From Rotaria sordida (taxonomy: Eukaryota; Rotifera; Eurotatoria; Philodinida; Philodinidae): a stretch of DNA of 64,000 nucleotides. The stretch covers positions 35,683 to 99,682 of the forward strand of contig CAJNOL010000091.1 of assembly GCA_905250125.1 (NCBI GenBank). The letters run 5' to 3'. Position 1 is the stretch's first letter, and the number at the start of each line of letters is the position of its first letter. Below are positions 10,976 to 24,500 of this stretch, piece by piece. The translations under genes were made by a program, and so were the position numbers. Under the pieces are notes generated by a model. That model saw only the letters and a list, made by a program, of their open reading frames with translations. It made no database searches and was not told where the DNA came from.

Positions 10976-13900
10976 CTAGAAACGAAAAAAAAAACAACAA
11001 CTAAACTTGAACGTTTCAAAAGAACAATAACATGTATCATTTTCTAAATTGTATAACAAAAACAAAAATTCTCAAGAAAAACTTTTAAGAGAATTTGACA
11101 AATCAAGCATAAATATTTTTTTCTATATTTATCTATTGTTTAACTATCTTATTTATATAACTCTATCCAATGTAATTCGTTAAATTACTTATTGACATGA
11201 CAAATTTTTAGTAATAAATTGACTGGAACGAATTAAACACGACAAAATAGTCTAATCAATTAAAACATTTAGCATAAAATATTTAGACTTGAAAGTTAGA
11301 CTATAGATATTCTCTTCTGTTTTCTTTTCGTTAAATTTCATTGAAAAAAATTACCTATAGAATGAATTATGTCGAGCAAATGATGCGAATGTTATACATG
11401 AGTAAGATAAATACGATAGAAAAAAGGTGTCGGCATTTGTTCGATAAAAAGAAATGCCAACGAAAAATATGAAAGTATTTTGTTGCATATTCTTTTTCAG
11501 TCTGTAACATTCAGAATGAAATACATATACTGATCTAACTTCATCATTTTGATATTTAATGTCGAATATAATAGAATGTAAAGAGAAAAATGTAATTCAA
11601 AGTAGTTATTTATATTTTACTACATATAATTTTTTCAGTTTTATGTTAATGAATAAAATTGAAAACAATTATCCTATCTTTTTTTTTTTATATACAGACA
11701 ATATTCCATTAATATTCATTAAAAAAAAAAAAAGAAGTCAGTTCATGTCAGCATGTTGATCTTTCCTCGTCGAACTAAAAGTACTAATCTTTTTAATTCA
11801 TACATATATCAAAGATAAGAAATGGCATTCTAAAATTAGGTTTACACTTTGTTGATTATAACAATCATTCTCCATACAAGCAATAGATTTGCAAGTCTGT
11901 GAGTAGTGTTGATTAAATTTTGAACCACATTATTAGTCCAATTATTATGTGATAAAATACTCCAAATGTAAATGTTAATCACTATTGATTTAACACTTAC
12001 TTAAACTTTGAATATGTAGAATCAATTTGTGTCGAGATCAAAACAAAATTATCATATTATAGAGATTGTCAAGGACAAAAATGTAATAAATAATTAATCT
12101 TAGAATTTTTATGAGAAGTTTTATTGAGTAAATGCTATTATAAATATGATCTTAGATCTTTTTTTGATAAACTTAAAGAACAATGTATTTTGTTTTTTCT
12201 AACTTCTATAGAACTTTTCGAAAATAGTTTTTGCTAAAAGACTTTCAACTATTTCAACATGATTAAAAATGAATTTTAAAAGATTTATGCAACTTTCATA
12301 TTTAGATTGATTGATTAATTTTAGACTTGTTAGGGAAATTTCAGTAGAATTAAATTTTATATTTTGATACTCATTCATTCTAGCTATTCGATCTCAATAG
12401 ACATTTAAACGTAATTCAACTAGGTGAAAATTAACATTCCTTTAACTCTTTAACTGTTAATTTGTTATTTGCAACTAAATAGTAAACTTTTAAAACATTT
12501 AAGAATATCACAAAAATTTTTCTTGATAAATATATTTAATAATTTCATATGCACTACATAATAGTAATATTACAATAATATATTGAAAACAATTCAATAT
12601 GATAATAATGAGTTCATAAATGAAAGTCTTGTCGAATAATTTAGAAGAATCTTTGTATCTAGAATTTTTCAAAAGAGCATCATTATTTTTTTTTTAAGTA
12701 TGAATAATTTATTGAAAACTTAAGTTCAGGAAGAAAAGCTATATCGAACATAAAAATGTTATTTATTAACAAAGAGAACGATAATCGATATGAAATGTTA
12801 GGTAGGATCAATTCAAAGCGCTATGAACACATCTATAATAGATTTGAGATTTGATTTATATTTGGAACTTAAGTTTGAATTTGCTTTTAGATCAAATCTA
12901 CATAAATAGTTTGCAACTTAGTGATCGTTGTCGAAAAGCAAACAATTAATGTTATTTTTGTTTAATATGAAATTCAAATCTAAATAGTGAGGATATGGTT
13001 CCAAACTTCAAAGTCTTTTTCTAGTTATGCGATAGCTCTAGTAATGTAGATCATTGGTAATATCACCTTATCTTATTAAATCCTTTGTAATTTGGGTCAT
13101 TTAAGGCCAAATCCAAAGCAAATAGTACAAAATCCCAAAATTTTGAGTTTTTTATACTTGTAAACACAGTAGATTTAAGGGATTGTAGCCTCTATTTCTC
13201 TATGAACATTGCTTTGATGTGATATTACGTCAATAACAGTTAAGGAGTTACATTAAAAAATAAAATATTCTACTGACTAGTAGATTCGATACACTGAAAG
13301 GACAATCCAATCAGTTCTCCGCGTGTAATTTATACATAGTAACAATAATGATTGAACACGTTCAGATTTGTATCAATGAACACAAAAATTTCGATTGGTC
13401 ATATAGAGTATAATTTCAAAGAGTAAACTAAAAAAATAAACAATCATAATGCTAGCAATGATATTCAGAGCATTCATAAGAATTAGATGGATCGAAAACT
13501 GAAGTATTGAATAGATATTTTAAAAATAAATGTATCTATGGTAATATGTTTTTAGAAACGAAACAAATGAATCGAAATAAGATTATCAAGTTCAATTCAA
13601 CAGATTTCGCTAGAATACGAATTTCATGCCTTGTTGCTAAGCCTCTCCTCATAATAAAAGATTCGAGAATTTTCTAATATGAATTTCTGTGCGTAATGAG
13701 TCCTAAATATAATTTATTTCCTCTCTAGAAATATAAATTTTTACTATCTATACTTTCATTTTATGAGTCGGAAATCCAGAATAAACATTTTGCAAGAATA
13801 TTTCCTAAAGAAAAAAATTTTAAAAATTTTGAATGAAGAATTCATTACAAGGTCTAGGTCTTCTAAGATAAGAGGAAAAGGTTCATTGATCTTATCATGT

Positions 13901-14203
13901 AGACTACACCTTTATTTTTCTATGTTGATATGACGTAAGTGTTTTAAAAGCTAAGTGTTTATTGCATTTCTCTGTTTTTCAATCCTTCAGTAAAGTGAGT
14001 AAATATTGGGTATGACCAAAACAAAGCTCACATACACAACAAGCTCGATTACATTTCTCTTGTGTAATGACCATGTTAGAAAAAACTTATCAGATTACGA
14101 TATCTCATGACTCATATATTTATTTAATGTATGATGATTCTTTATCTTGGTAATTTATATACTGTAAGAAAAAGTAGATATTTCGACTATACGTAAGATA
14201 ACA
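10976..14203. other. 3.2 kb intergenic stretch without a gene
   Basis: No supported exon was found. It contains a possible decayed transposon (12446-13247, listed separately) and otherwise A+T-rich single-copy-looking sequence. A minus-strand GTAATT after TATAG at about 11352-11358 could be the donor of a 5' UTR exon of the acetyl-CoA transporter. Confidence 0.4.
12446..13247. mobile_element. Possible decayed TTAA-type DNA transposon (non-autonomous)
   Basis: The ends are inverted repeats. The left end reads CTCTTTAACTGTTAAT and the reverse complement of the right end CTCCTTAACTGTTATT, 14 of 16 identical. The left is preceded by TTAA (12442-12445) and the right followed by TTAC (13248-13251), a one-base-decayed TTAA target duplication as made by piggyBac-type elements. 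Nothing coding was seen inside the ~800 bp. In such A+T-rich DNA the match could be chance, so confidence is low. Confidence 0.3.
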
Positions 14204-16438
14204 ATGAAGTGTCAAATATGCAACAATAATACTTGGTCAATAGATTCCAATGTCACATTATGCAATACTTGTAAACAACTCAATCGTTCTGATTTATTTT
14301 CTAAAATACTAACTACTTTACTAGACATTTATTCTGCTAATAGAGAATTCGATGCAGTAAAAGACAAATGCATACAGTTTAATACAATCATTAAAAATTA
14401 CCCATTATTCATTACACCTGTTTGTACGTTTGATGTTGATGAACATGATACAGATCGTATTGCTCTTCATTATCTTCGAAATTATGTAATATCTGAAGAT
14501 AATAATATTCTTCAAAAACATCATCCTGTTAAAATTGATACATCAAATAATAATTCTCTATACAAAACTATTGCTATTCTCTGTCGATTGGATATTGAAG
14601 ATGGTGCCAAAGAATTAAGAGTAAGAAATGTAATCGATATGATACTCAATGCAGAAGTATATCATTCAGTTGATCCTGACTTACATTCTTGTTTGCAATG
14701 GGGTGAAACATGGAAATATTTTGTAATAGAACAACTTCGTGAAAAGCAATGGGTTAGTTACTTTTTTTTTCTTTTTTGAATTGTATAATTACTATCTCTT
14801 ATATTTTTTCTTAGATGAATGGATTAAATGCTGTTTTAACAGTTTGTCTACAGAGTCTATCTAATATAATTAATATGAGAATTCGATCAGTATATCCAAA
14901 AATATCTGGTGGCAATGATGATCTTCGAAAACGACTTGATCGAATATTTTCTCCATTAGATGTTGAATCAAATACAGCAACTATATCAACAATAACTATA
15001 CTATGGTCAAATATGAAACATATATCATCACATTCAACAAGTGCAATGTGGATGCCAGATTGTGTAGTACCACTTTTACCAAAACCAGACGTATGTAAAT
15101 AAGTGATTTTCTTTTAGGCAAAATTATATTCATAGTTTTTATGTAGTGTTATACAAACAATACGGTAATTTCACCAAGAGCAAATTCAGCTGCTTTACAA
15201 AACCCTGCAGGTATGATTAATTTTGATCATAATAAATGTTCTTTTTTTTTTTTTTGCAATTTATATTTCTTATTTTAGAACGAAGTTTTTATATTCTTTC
15301 TTGTTTCTGTCGTATAACTCAAAGTGCATTGAATGAAATTGTAACATATTCCGATCAACAGAAACATGCAGAAGCTGAAATGAAAAAAGAAGATACAAAA
15401 ATATCTGAATTTCATTGTCCAAAATGTTCAAAAATATGTAATAATTATCAATTTGATTGGGCAGCAGTAACTTTATTTCGTCAAAATTTTACTGGTACAC
15501 GTTTAACTTATATTCTTGTTGATATAACATCATCAATGACATTAAGTTTTTTAAATAATATAACAAATGAAAAAAAATCTTCTTTATCACGAATTATTCA
15601 AACAAAAGAAGCAATAAAACAATTATTAAAAGAAATAGCTGCAGCAGCAAGTCCATTAGATCAAGCTATTTTAACAACATTTGATGATAAACTTAAAAAT
15701 CCAGCTTTAATTCCTCTATGTAATGCTTTAGATATTGCTAATGAATCAAATTTAATTCGTATTGATGAAATTCAATTAAGTTCTCGATCTGTAGATACAT
15801 ATTTGTATTCAGTCTTAAAACAAGTCTATGAAATGTTTGAACAACAACCATTTTTATATATTGATCTTTATATATTTTCTGATGGAATTGATACAAGTCC
15901 GAAAAAAAATGATAAAACATATCAAGCAATTATTCGTGGTTTAAATGAAAGAATTGGTGCAAAATGTCATTTTATGAATTGTGGTTCAGCATCTCTAGGA
16001 TTTTCTGTAGCAGCATGGTTAGGTGATAAAGAAGCTGATTGTTCTATATCAGGTGATATTGAAGAAATTAAAACACAAGTCAAAACTGTTTATACAAGAG
16101 ATCATGCAAGAAATCTGGATTTAACTACAACAACAACAATTCGTTTTCGAGGAAAAACACTTAATGTTCCATCACCAACACTAAATACATATATGACAGA
16201 TGCAGAAGCTGCATCTAGTCGTAAACCAAAACAAAAAGTTATATCCCAAGATGAAGGTCTGCCAAAGAATACATTTTTTCGACATTCCAATCTAAATCTA
16301 AGGAATTTTTTTGATTATGTACCTACTCTTCCATCGGCAAATCGTACTCGTTCTTCCAGTGCTACCGATAGCACATCGAAATCACCTGATCTATTTAACA
16401 TTGTCACGCGTAATTTAGCTGCTCGAAAACTTAATTAA
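14204..16438 (+). CDS. Zinc ribbon / OTU-like / von Willebrand A domain protein
   Basis: Four exons (14204-14752, 14815-15090, 15148-15211, 15279-16438) join in frame to 682 residues. Residues 3-23 are a CxxC-x13-CxxC zinc ribbon. Residues ~120-290 resemble the OTU-like fold of vertnin-type proteins (NNNSLYKTIA, then LRVRNVIDMIL, then MWMPDCVVPLL). The usual Cys after DGN is Ser and the His of the last motif is Asp, so it would be inactive as a deubiquitinase. FHCPKCSKIC (~341-350) adds more Cys. Residues ~372-550 form a vWA domain with a MIDAS-like DITSSM (D378) and SDGID (D498). The tail is Ser/Thr-rich. No signal peptide or membrane segment is seen, so it is probably intracellular. The function is unknown; a ubiquitin- or complex-scaffold role is speculation. 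Confidence 0.8.
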
Positions 16439-16501
16439 GATCGAGCAGATTCTAATAATTATCTACTAGTTTCATATATATATATATGATATAAATTCTT
16501 A

Positions 16502-16507
16502 AATAAA
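16502..16507 (+). terminator. Poly(A) signal of the vWA gene
   Basis: AATAAA lies 64 bases after the stop codon and is followed by an A/T-rich stretch, a normal position for 3'-end formation. Confidence 0.5.
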
Positions 16508-17418
16508 AATTTTTTCAATAAACAAATGCTTATATTTTATTGTAAGACAATCGAACGAATCATTCTGTTATTTTATTCTAACTTTTTTGCCTCCACTACT
16601 AATACAGTACATTGTGCAGCTTTACTAACATAGTCATTGTTTTCATTTGTTTAATATGATAATAATCAAGAGTTTGCTTAAAATCACTATATGGAGATTG
16701 TAATGATTTATCATATATAGATTTGCAAAGAGTAAGAACTTCAATTTACATGCTAACATAAATGAACTAGATGGTATTCGAGTTCGACTCGAATATGAAA
16801 TGCGGTGCGAAGCACGCAACGAGAGCATGGAGAAAACGAGTTTCCAATTAAACAGAGATAATCGGTCTGAATATCTGTCATGATTCACTCTCACATTCAG
16901 ACGTACGTCTAAGTTCTATGACAATTGAAAATATTTCTAAGTCATTTTGAATCAACAAAGGAAAACATTTTAATCAACCAGCTGATCTGACTTAAATCGG
17001 ACATAAAAAGTAGTCATTCTAAAATTCATTACTATGTGAACTTTACTAAAATGTAACGATAGACTTCTAGAAATCACTCTTCATTGATCGATTAATTATC
17101 TTTATGATTCATTATCTATTGTTAGCCGTATTCACAGCTGTTTGACATATAGAAAAAGTGACTGACACCTAACTTTCGTTTTAATTATCTCGAAATGAAT
17201 AAAGCTTAAAATCGTGTTAAATTCATTATCTTCGGAAGTCATTTCTTCGAGAACGAAATATCGAATGAAGATTCTGGTAAAAAAAAGGGTAGTCGTTCGA
17301 TCTCGATACTCGAACTTCATGTTTGAACAAATACTTTATAATTTTCCGTTCTCGAATTCATCGCATAACAAAATGGTAAGTTTTGATGCATACGTCAAGT
17401 AAGAACGAAAGTAAATTC

Positions 17419-17507
17419 GCCAAGGACCTCATGAATGCTGTACTTCACACTGCATTAAAAAAAGCTTGCGAAGGACTACATAAATACTGTAGTTCGCATC
17501 GCATTAA
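17419..17507. repeat. Diverged 49-bp direct repeat, two copies
   Basis: Forty bases starting at 17419 recur at 17468, about three quarters identical. Shared blocks are AAGGAC, CTGTA and GCATTAA in the same spacing. No coding frame or known family was recognised; it may be a remnant of a tandem array or element. Confidence 0.5.
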
Positions 17508-18560
17508 TGATTCAAGGTGAAACAGATTCAAGTTTATTCGACACAGTTATCATAGGCGTGCATTGAATCAGAACCGTAGTTTGTGATCGAGTTCGAGAAC
17601 TATCTAACGAATACAGACCGTGCCGAATATTTAGGTAATTGCCGAAGTATTTCTTAAAGTACATGGATGAAACCCTAAGGTCCGACCAACTTTGAATTCA
17701 GACTCGAGTATTTTTGAATATAGTTGATTTCTTATTAGAATGTCTATCTTGCAGTAGTTTTTGGATCATTTATTGCATTGTATATAGATCTAAAATAGTC
17801 AACCATGAAATAATTTCTTTTAGTTTATTTCTACTTCCTTTTATTAATTAATTATAAATGATTAGAATCAGAATTGCACCCGAACATTCATGTTCAATGC
17901 ATATCACATTCATTGAATCTGGTGCAAGAAAGAATATCGTTTATAATAGAAGTAAATCTCAAATGCATCGTAGGAGTCTTTAATCGATAACAAAAACATT
18001 GCTGTTTTCTTTTATGTATGTGAACTGCAATGAATTGTCATTCAATTGTGAATATTGTAATGTTGTTCATCAAAACAATGAGTTTCTCACGAAAAAATTA
18101 TTTTAATAATTCTTCATCAGTATATTATGCCGCTAGAAGTATTCATGTGAGCGAGAAAAAATAATATTGACTGTTAAGACAAGAGGACGCTCGCAATGAA
18201 CGAGTATCATCAACAAGAAATAACAGCCTTCACTTTTCACAATAGTAATAACTAAAAACAAATTAAAGAGACATTCGAATTTAAAAGAATAGAATAAATA
18301 CACATATAAGAAAAAGAATAGTGTCTCGTTTCGCATTTTTTTTTCTTCTTAGATCAAGATGCACAGAAAATAAGAAGAATGATTGATCATCATTCCGATA
18401 TACGCAAAAAACCCCATTAAAAAACAAAAGAAATACGACAAATATAAATAACAATTATATTCAACAAAAAGAAATTTAAATAAGAAAAGAAGAAGACGAA
18501 CCAACGAGTATCATAAAGTAATCTTTAAAAAGACAAAAAAAAATACGTCTAATTAAAGCG

Positions 18561-21500
18561 TCATACGTCCTCTGTCGCTGTCGGCGCTGGTGTTGTTGTA
18601 GACGTTTTAGTCTTTTTTTTCAAAGATTTCTTCGGTTTTTTAGGTTTCGTTGTTGCTTGCTGTTCGTCTGTTTTAAATTAGAAAAATTCAATTAATATAT
18701 AATTTATATATTCTTTTCGAAATGTTTACCATTAGGTATAGGTGACGCAGCTGATCCATTAAGTTGTGCATCATAACTAGTTGAATTTGGGGTTATATTA
18801 ACGGAATCAACAATTTCAAAACTATTGGCATCACTACCACCATTACTACCATTGGTTATTAAATGTTGAATAGGTGATATCAATCCATGTGGACCGCCAA
18901 CTGGCATTGGAAATCGTGAACCCATCATAAATGGATTACGTGGAGGAGGCATAAATGGTGGTGGAAAGAATGGAGGTCGTGATAAACCAAATAGAGGTGG
19001 TCCTAAAGGAAAAATGATTGTATATGAGAATGATAAAATTAAAAATAATTCTTACGGATTCTAAACATTTCAGCTGGACTAGCAGCACCTGAATCATTAC
19101 GTTCATGATCAATTGGTCGAAAACTATAGAGTAATAAGACAGTTTCTTTTTTTGTTTTTATTCAAAAGCAATTATCGTACTTTTCTCCTTGTTGATATGG
19201 CAGTGGTGAAGAATTACTACTTATTTCTGGTTCACTTGACATTCGACCTAAAACAAATTAACGAAAAAGAAAAATATTTCAATTTTAAAAAATTTTTTTA
19301 TTTTGTAAAACTTACTACTGTTATTGATATGTTGTGGTATTGGTTTATGCATTGTTTGCTCTTGAGATAAACGTTCACTGTTTGCATATTTAGTAATTCT
19401 ATATGATAAAAAGATAACAAACTATAAATGAATAATAATAAAATATAAAAACATACTGTCTTCGTAGACTTTCACATTCTTTTCTTGAACCATCAAGTTC
19501 TCTTGTTAATCGTTTAACTTCCATCCATTTTTCATGTGTTTCATGTTGTAATTTACTAGATTCTTCATTAAATTTTGTTTGTTCACTAGCAAGAACTTTT
19601 TGTACATCTTCTAATTGTTTTCTAAAATTAAAATTCATTATTTTATTTTTTTGTTTTTAAATTTTCTTAAAGAAATAATTAAATATTACTGTTTAAATTC
19701 TAATTGTTGTTGTAAAATTCTAACACGTTCAGTATCTGTTCTTGCTTTACGTAATTCAGCATCAGTTTGTCCTAATTGACGAATATGTAAATGAGCATCA
19801 CGTTCTCGTAATTCTAAAACAACTTTTAATTTTGTTTCAAGTTCTTTACAACGATCTTTTTCTTGATTAAGTAATAAATCAAGTTCTTTAATACGACGAG
19901 TTTTTTCATCAATATCAGTATGTAAATGACGCATATGTTGATTAGCTTTTTCAATATCATTATCAATATTGGATAAAAGTTCTTGTTGATCATTGTCATT
20001 CATATTTTCTTTTACTGTTGAAAGTAAATTACTTATTTCTAAAAAGAAAAAATATATCTTAATTAAGTTAGAAAAAAATAAAGAATAATTAAGAAATAAC
20101 CTGTTGTTTTATCTTCATCATCATCATCATCATCATCATTATTAAGTATTTTTTCTCGAATTTGTGCTATAGTTTCATCTTTTTGTTCAAGTAAATCTTT
20201 GAGTTGTTTCATTTTAATAGTTAATTGATTATTATCAATATCTAATTGATTAGCACGTTCTTGTACTTGATCTAATTGATCTAATTGTATAAGTTTGTCT
20301 TGTTTTAATTGTGTTATTTCAGATTTAAGTTCATGAATTATTCCTTCTAATTTTTCAACATGGTCTAATGAAAGATCAGTAGATTGTAAACGAATAATAG
20401 TTTCTTGTTCTTTTTCTAATTCTTGTTTTTGTCGAAGAACCTAAATTATTCAATAGTTAATCATTAAAGGAATATGATTGTTATTCAATGATTCAATTTC
20501 ATCAATGATAAATATTCTATTGCCGACTGTATGTAATACAAAACAAAACTCTATTATATCAATTATTTTGTATTAAAATCAAAAGCAAATATCATTTGGG
20601 TGTATGTGTCACATGTTGTAATTTAATGGTCAAATTTACTATGCCCAAAAAATTGAACAAGCGTCTTTTATAAATTGAAATCAGTGAAGTGTAACACAAA
20701 CACATTTACAGTGACAAAGATTTATATCGAGTAAATTATTTAAAGTGAATCGTTACGAAAAGACAACTGATCATATAGAAATACTTTTTGGAAGATTAAT
20801 TTTTTAAATTATAGATTAGAAGATGTTAGAGAGTAATTTGAATATTATTCTTTAGCCTTGAGTCTCAATGTTACATGCATTGACTAGAATAAATAAATGC
20901 ATACCATAAAAGGTAAAGAATCTGACTAAGTCAAATGGAAACAGCTGGCCTCCAGCTTGTTTTATTCTATTGTTTCCTATTGCAACTATATTCTGTATGT
21001 TTGACAAGTGCAAAAAAAATTTTTTTTTTATTAATATTTTAGAAATATTAATCAGATATATTCAAATAAAATAAAATATTCTTACTTCGTCGTTCAAAGA
21101 TGCAATAGTTTCAACTTGTTTGTGTATATCAAATTCATATTTTTGTATTACACTTGTTTTATAATCAATATCATTTTGTAAAATATCATTTTCATTTCGT
21201 GCAATATTGCAATCAGCATGAAGACGTTCATATCTTTCACGTAATTCAAAAATTTCTTCACCTGTATCACATACTGGTAGTTTTCTTAATTCATCAATTT
21301 GATCAGATAGTCTAAAAACAAAAACAAAAATTTACAATATAAATCATTTTTTTGTTTCATTAATTTTACTCTTGATTTTGTTTTTCAAATGTTGCACGTT
21401 CAAGTTCAATTTGATTATTAAATTGTTGAAGTTGTTGACATTGAGCACGAATTTTTTTGTCTTGTTTATTGTGTTTTAAATGTGTAGCACCGATTGAAAG

Positions 21501-24500
21501 AAAAACAAAACTAAATAGAAAACACATACTACATATTGAACCAAACCATACGGTATTCATTATTGTTTCACGATTATCTATATATTCAAATAAAGTTGTT
21601 TGAATAAATTCAGGTAACTAAAAACAAAAGAAACAAATAATATTAATAATGAATTTATACGATAAAACAAAAAAAGACTTACGAGATTAACAAAACCTAA
21701 TGTTTGATTTTCTATTAATTCAAAAACTGGATGAAATGAATTTGGTAAATGCCAACAAATTTGAGGATATATAATTGGTAATTTTCTTTTACTGTTATTT
21801 GATGTTGATGTTGGTGAATTATTTGTTTTTTCAACCTAACAGAAAAAAAAAGTCATTTTGAAAATTGATCATATTTTAATATGACTTACTTTCAAGTCAC
21901 TGTGTGTAAAAGGTTGATTTATTTCATTCCTATTGCTATTTGTTTGAATTGTATTTGTCATTGTTTCAATTGTAGAATCGATAGTTGGTGTTGTTTGTTC
22001 ATTTTCAAGTATACGTGGTAAATGTGGACTATGATCATTAGCTAAAAATGAAGCAACAGTTGTATGACTTTCAATTTGTTTATCAATATTTTGTTTTTCA
22101 TTTTTATTTGATTCTTCTTCTAGTTCATCAAGTATTGCTTGTGGATCATGAACATGTACTTGGCGTGGAAGATCGGTAACATCGTTGAATTTTTTATTTT
22201 GTTCATTAATATCCGTTGGAACTTCATTATTGACATTAAGATCTATTATGGGTTGTTGAACAATTTCGACGTGAGGTTCTTTTGGTCCTAATAATGATGA
22301 TTCAACTGAATCAATACGTTCTTCGATTGATTGTGCAGTAATAGGCATCATTGTCGATGGCAATGTTGATTCTACGGTAGGCATCGTTGTTGATGATAAT
22401 GTTGATTCAATTGTAGCAGCCTTAATTGATTCCACAGTAGATGTGATTGTTGATGCTAATGTTGATTCCACAGTAGACATGATTGTTGATGATAATGTTG
22501 ATTCAATTGTAGCTGCCTGTGTTGATTCCACAATAGGCATCATTGTTGAGGATAATATTGATTCAATGGTAGTAGTCATCACTGTTGATGATAATGTTGA
22601 TTCAATTGTAGCAGCTTGTGTTGATTCCACAATAGGCATCATTGTTGAGGATAGGATTGGTTCAATGGTAGTAGTCATCATTGTTGATGATAATGTTGAT
22701 TCAATTGTAGCAGCTTGTGTTGATTCCACAATAGGCATCATTGTTGATGATAATGTTGCTGCAATGGTAGCAGCCTTTGTTGATTCAATAGTAGACATAG
22801 TAGTTGAAGATGTTGTGTCAATAGTTGAATCTTTTGAGAACGAAAAGTAAATAAATATATTAAAAGATTATACATTAACATTACCTGTAGTTGAAATCTT
22901 TTCTGGTTCTTCTTGTTTTGAATGCAGATGACGATGACGTCCTTGAGCAGTTTGAGTCGTTCTTGTTGTTGCTCCACGTAAAACTCTTGCTGATGGTGGT
23001 GATGTTCGAATATTCGTAGGAGGTTCTTTGTTTTCGGATAAAATATTGTCTGATTTGACATTAGTTGGTACTGATTCTGTTGGTTTCATTGTATTGATGA
23101 CTTGTGCTTGTTGATCTACTTGTATTGAAGGTGTATTATGATCTATTGAACCAGTATTTTGTATTGTTTCTGGAGTTTGTTGTTTTTGATCTAATGAGCC
23201 AACATGTTGTTGAGTTTCTGAACTTGACTGTTGTTGATTTGATGAACTGACATGTTGTATCGTATCAGATATTTGTTGTTTTTGATCTTCTTTTATTATT
23301 GTTGGAGAAGATGCACTCTGATGTACTGGACTCGCATTTTGTGTTGTATCGGATGTTTGTTGTTGTTGTTGTAAAGTCAGATCTAATGAATGAGCGTTTG
23401 GTATTGGTTCGGGTACAGGTTGTTGTCGATCTGGTTTAGGATCGAGTGAATTAACAGTTTGTATCGAATCGTATATTTGTGGCTTTTGGTCTTCTTTTAT
23501 TGGTGTTGGAGAAGATAACTTCTGATCTAATGAATGGCCGTTTTGTATTGTTTCAAGTACTGGTTGTTGCTGATCTAGTTTAGAATCGGGTGAACTAACT
23601 TTTTGTATTGTATCAGATTTTAGTTGTTGTGATTGATCTATTTGTGATGATGTTGGAAATGAAGATTTAACATCAAGCTCACTGTTGTTTGGTACTGTTT
23701 GATTTATAATTGCATTGGCTATTGACTGTTGTTGATCTGAAGAAGGTGGAATGTGATTAGTTATAGGTTTCACTATATTAAGTGTTTCGTTTTGTTGATG
23801 AGATTGTGTTGACGGCAGAGTTTCTTTATTAATAGTTGAAATATCTTCTTTTATTACTTTCTCTTGAATGACACCTATTGGTTGCTGTTCATTAGTTTGT
23901 ACTCCTGTTGGAGATATAATTTCATTAGAAACGGGTTTCAAATGTAATTTTTCATCTAAAATTTGAGCATGTTTCACTGTATCAATTATCGGTGGTGCTT
24001 GTGTTGATGGTTGTTCATCGCTGGTATGCTGTTGTCGTTCCTGTGGTGTTTGTCTAGATGTTGTTTCGTTTAGTATGCGTGGTGGTACTTCAACGTTTTC
24101 TTTTATTTGATTTTGTGATGGTGCATTATGAATAGTATCTACTATCGGCGGAGTTATATGTTGAGATTCAGGTTCCTTTTTATATTCCTTCTCCAATGCT
24201 GAATTTAACCGATTGATATCTTATGAAAAAAAAGAAAATTTTGTCATCTCAAAATACAAAAAAAAAAATTCTTACAATCTTGTTCATTATCAGATTTATC
24301 ATCAATACTTTGTTGATGAACTGATTGTCTTAAATCATGTTTAGCTCGAAGACGAGCTTCAATTGTATCACCCACATGTTCATCATCATTAGATTGTTGA
24401 AATTCATTTTTTTGAACATTTGTAGTTTCTAAAAAACACATAAGATTTATGTACATGGAAAAAAAAAGCAGCAATACTAACCTATATGTTTACTAAGAGG

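Larger units (their letters stand above)
16439..18560. other. Intergenic between convergent genes, with a CG-richer segment
   Basis: The first 70 bases are the 3' UTR of the vWA gene. About 16740-17700 is visibly richer in TCGA, TTCG and CGAA words than the rest of the window. It includes a perfect 8-bp hairpin (16775-16782 with 16988 minus 200, that is 16788-16795) and a 49-bp direct repeat. It may be a worn-out mobile element. No coding exon was recognised. Confidence 0.4.

Noticed and set aside
16770-16800. GTTCGACTC resembling a tRNA T-loop
   Set aside because: It lies in a simple hairpin and no cloverleaf with A box and acceptor stem can be formed around it.
22443-22850. 135-codon plus-strand frame with Val/Asp repeats
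   Set aside because: It is the antisense reading of the TANGO1-like Ser/Thr repeats; splice sites and frame continuity support the minus strand.
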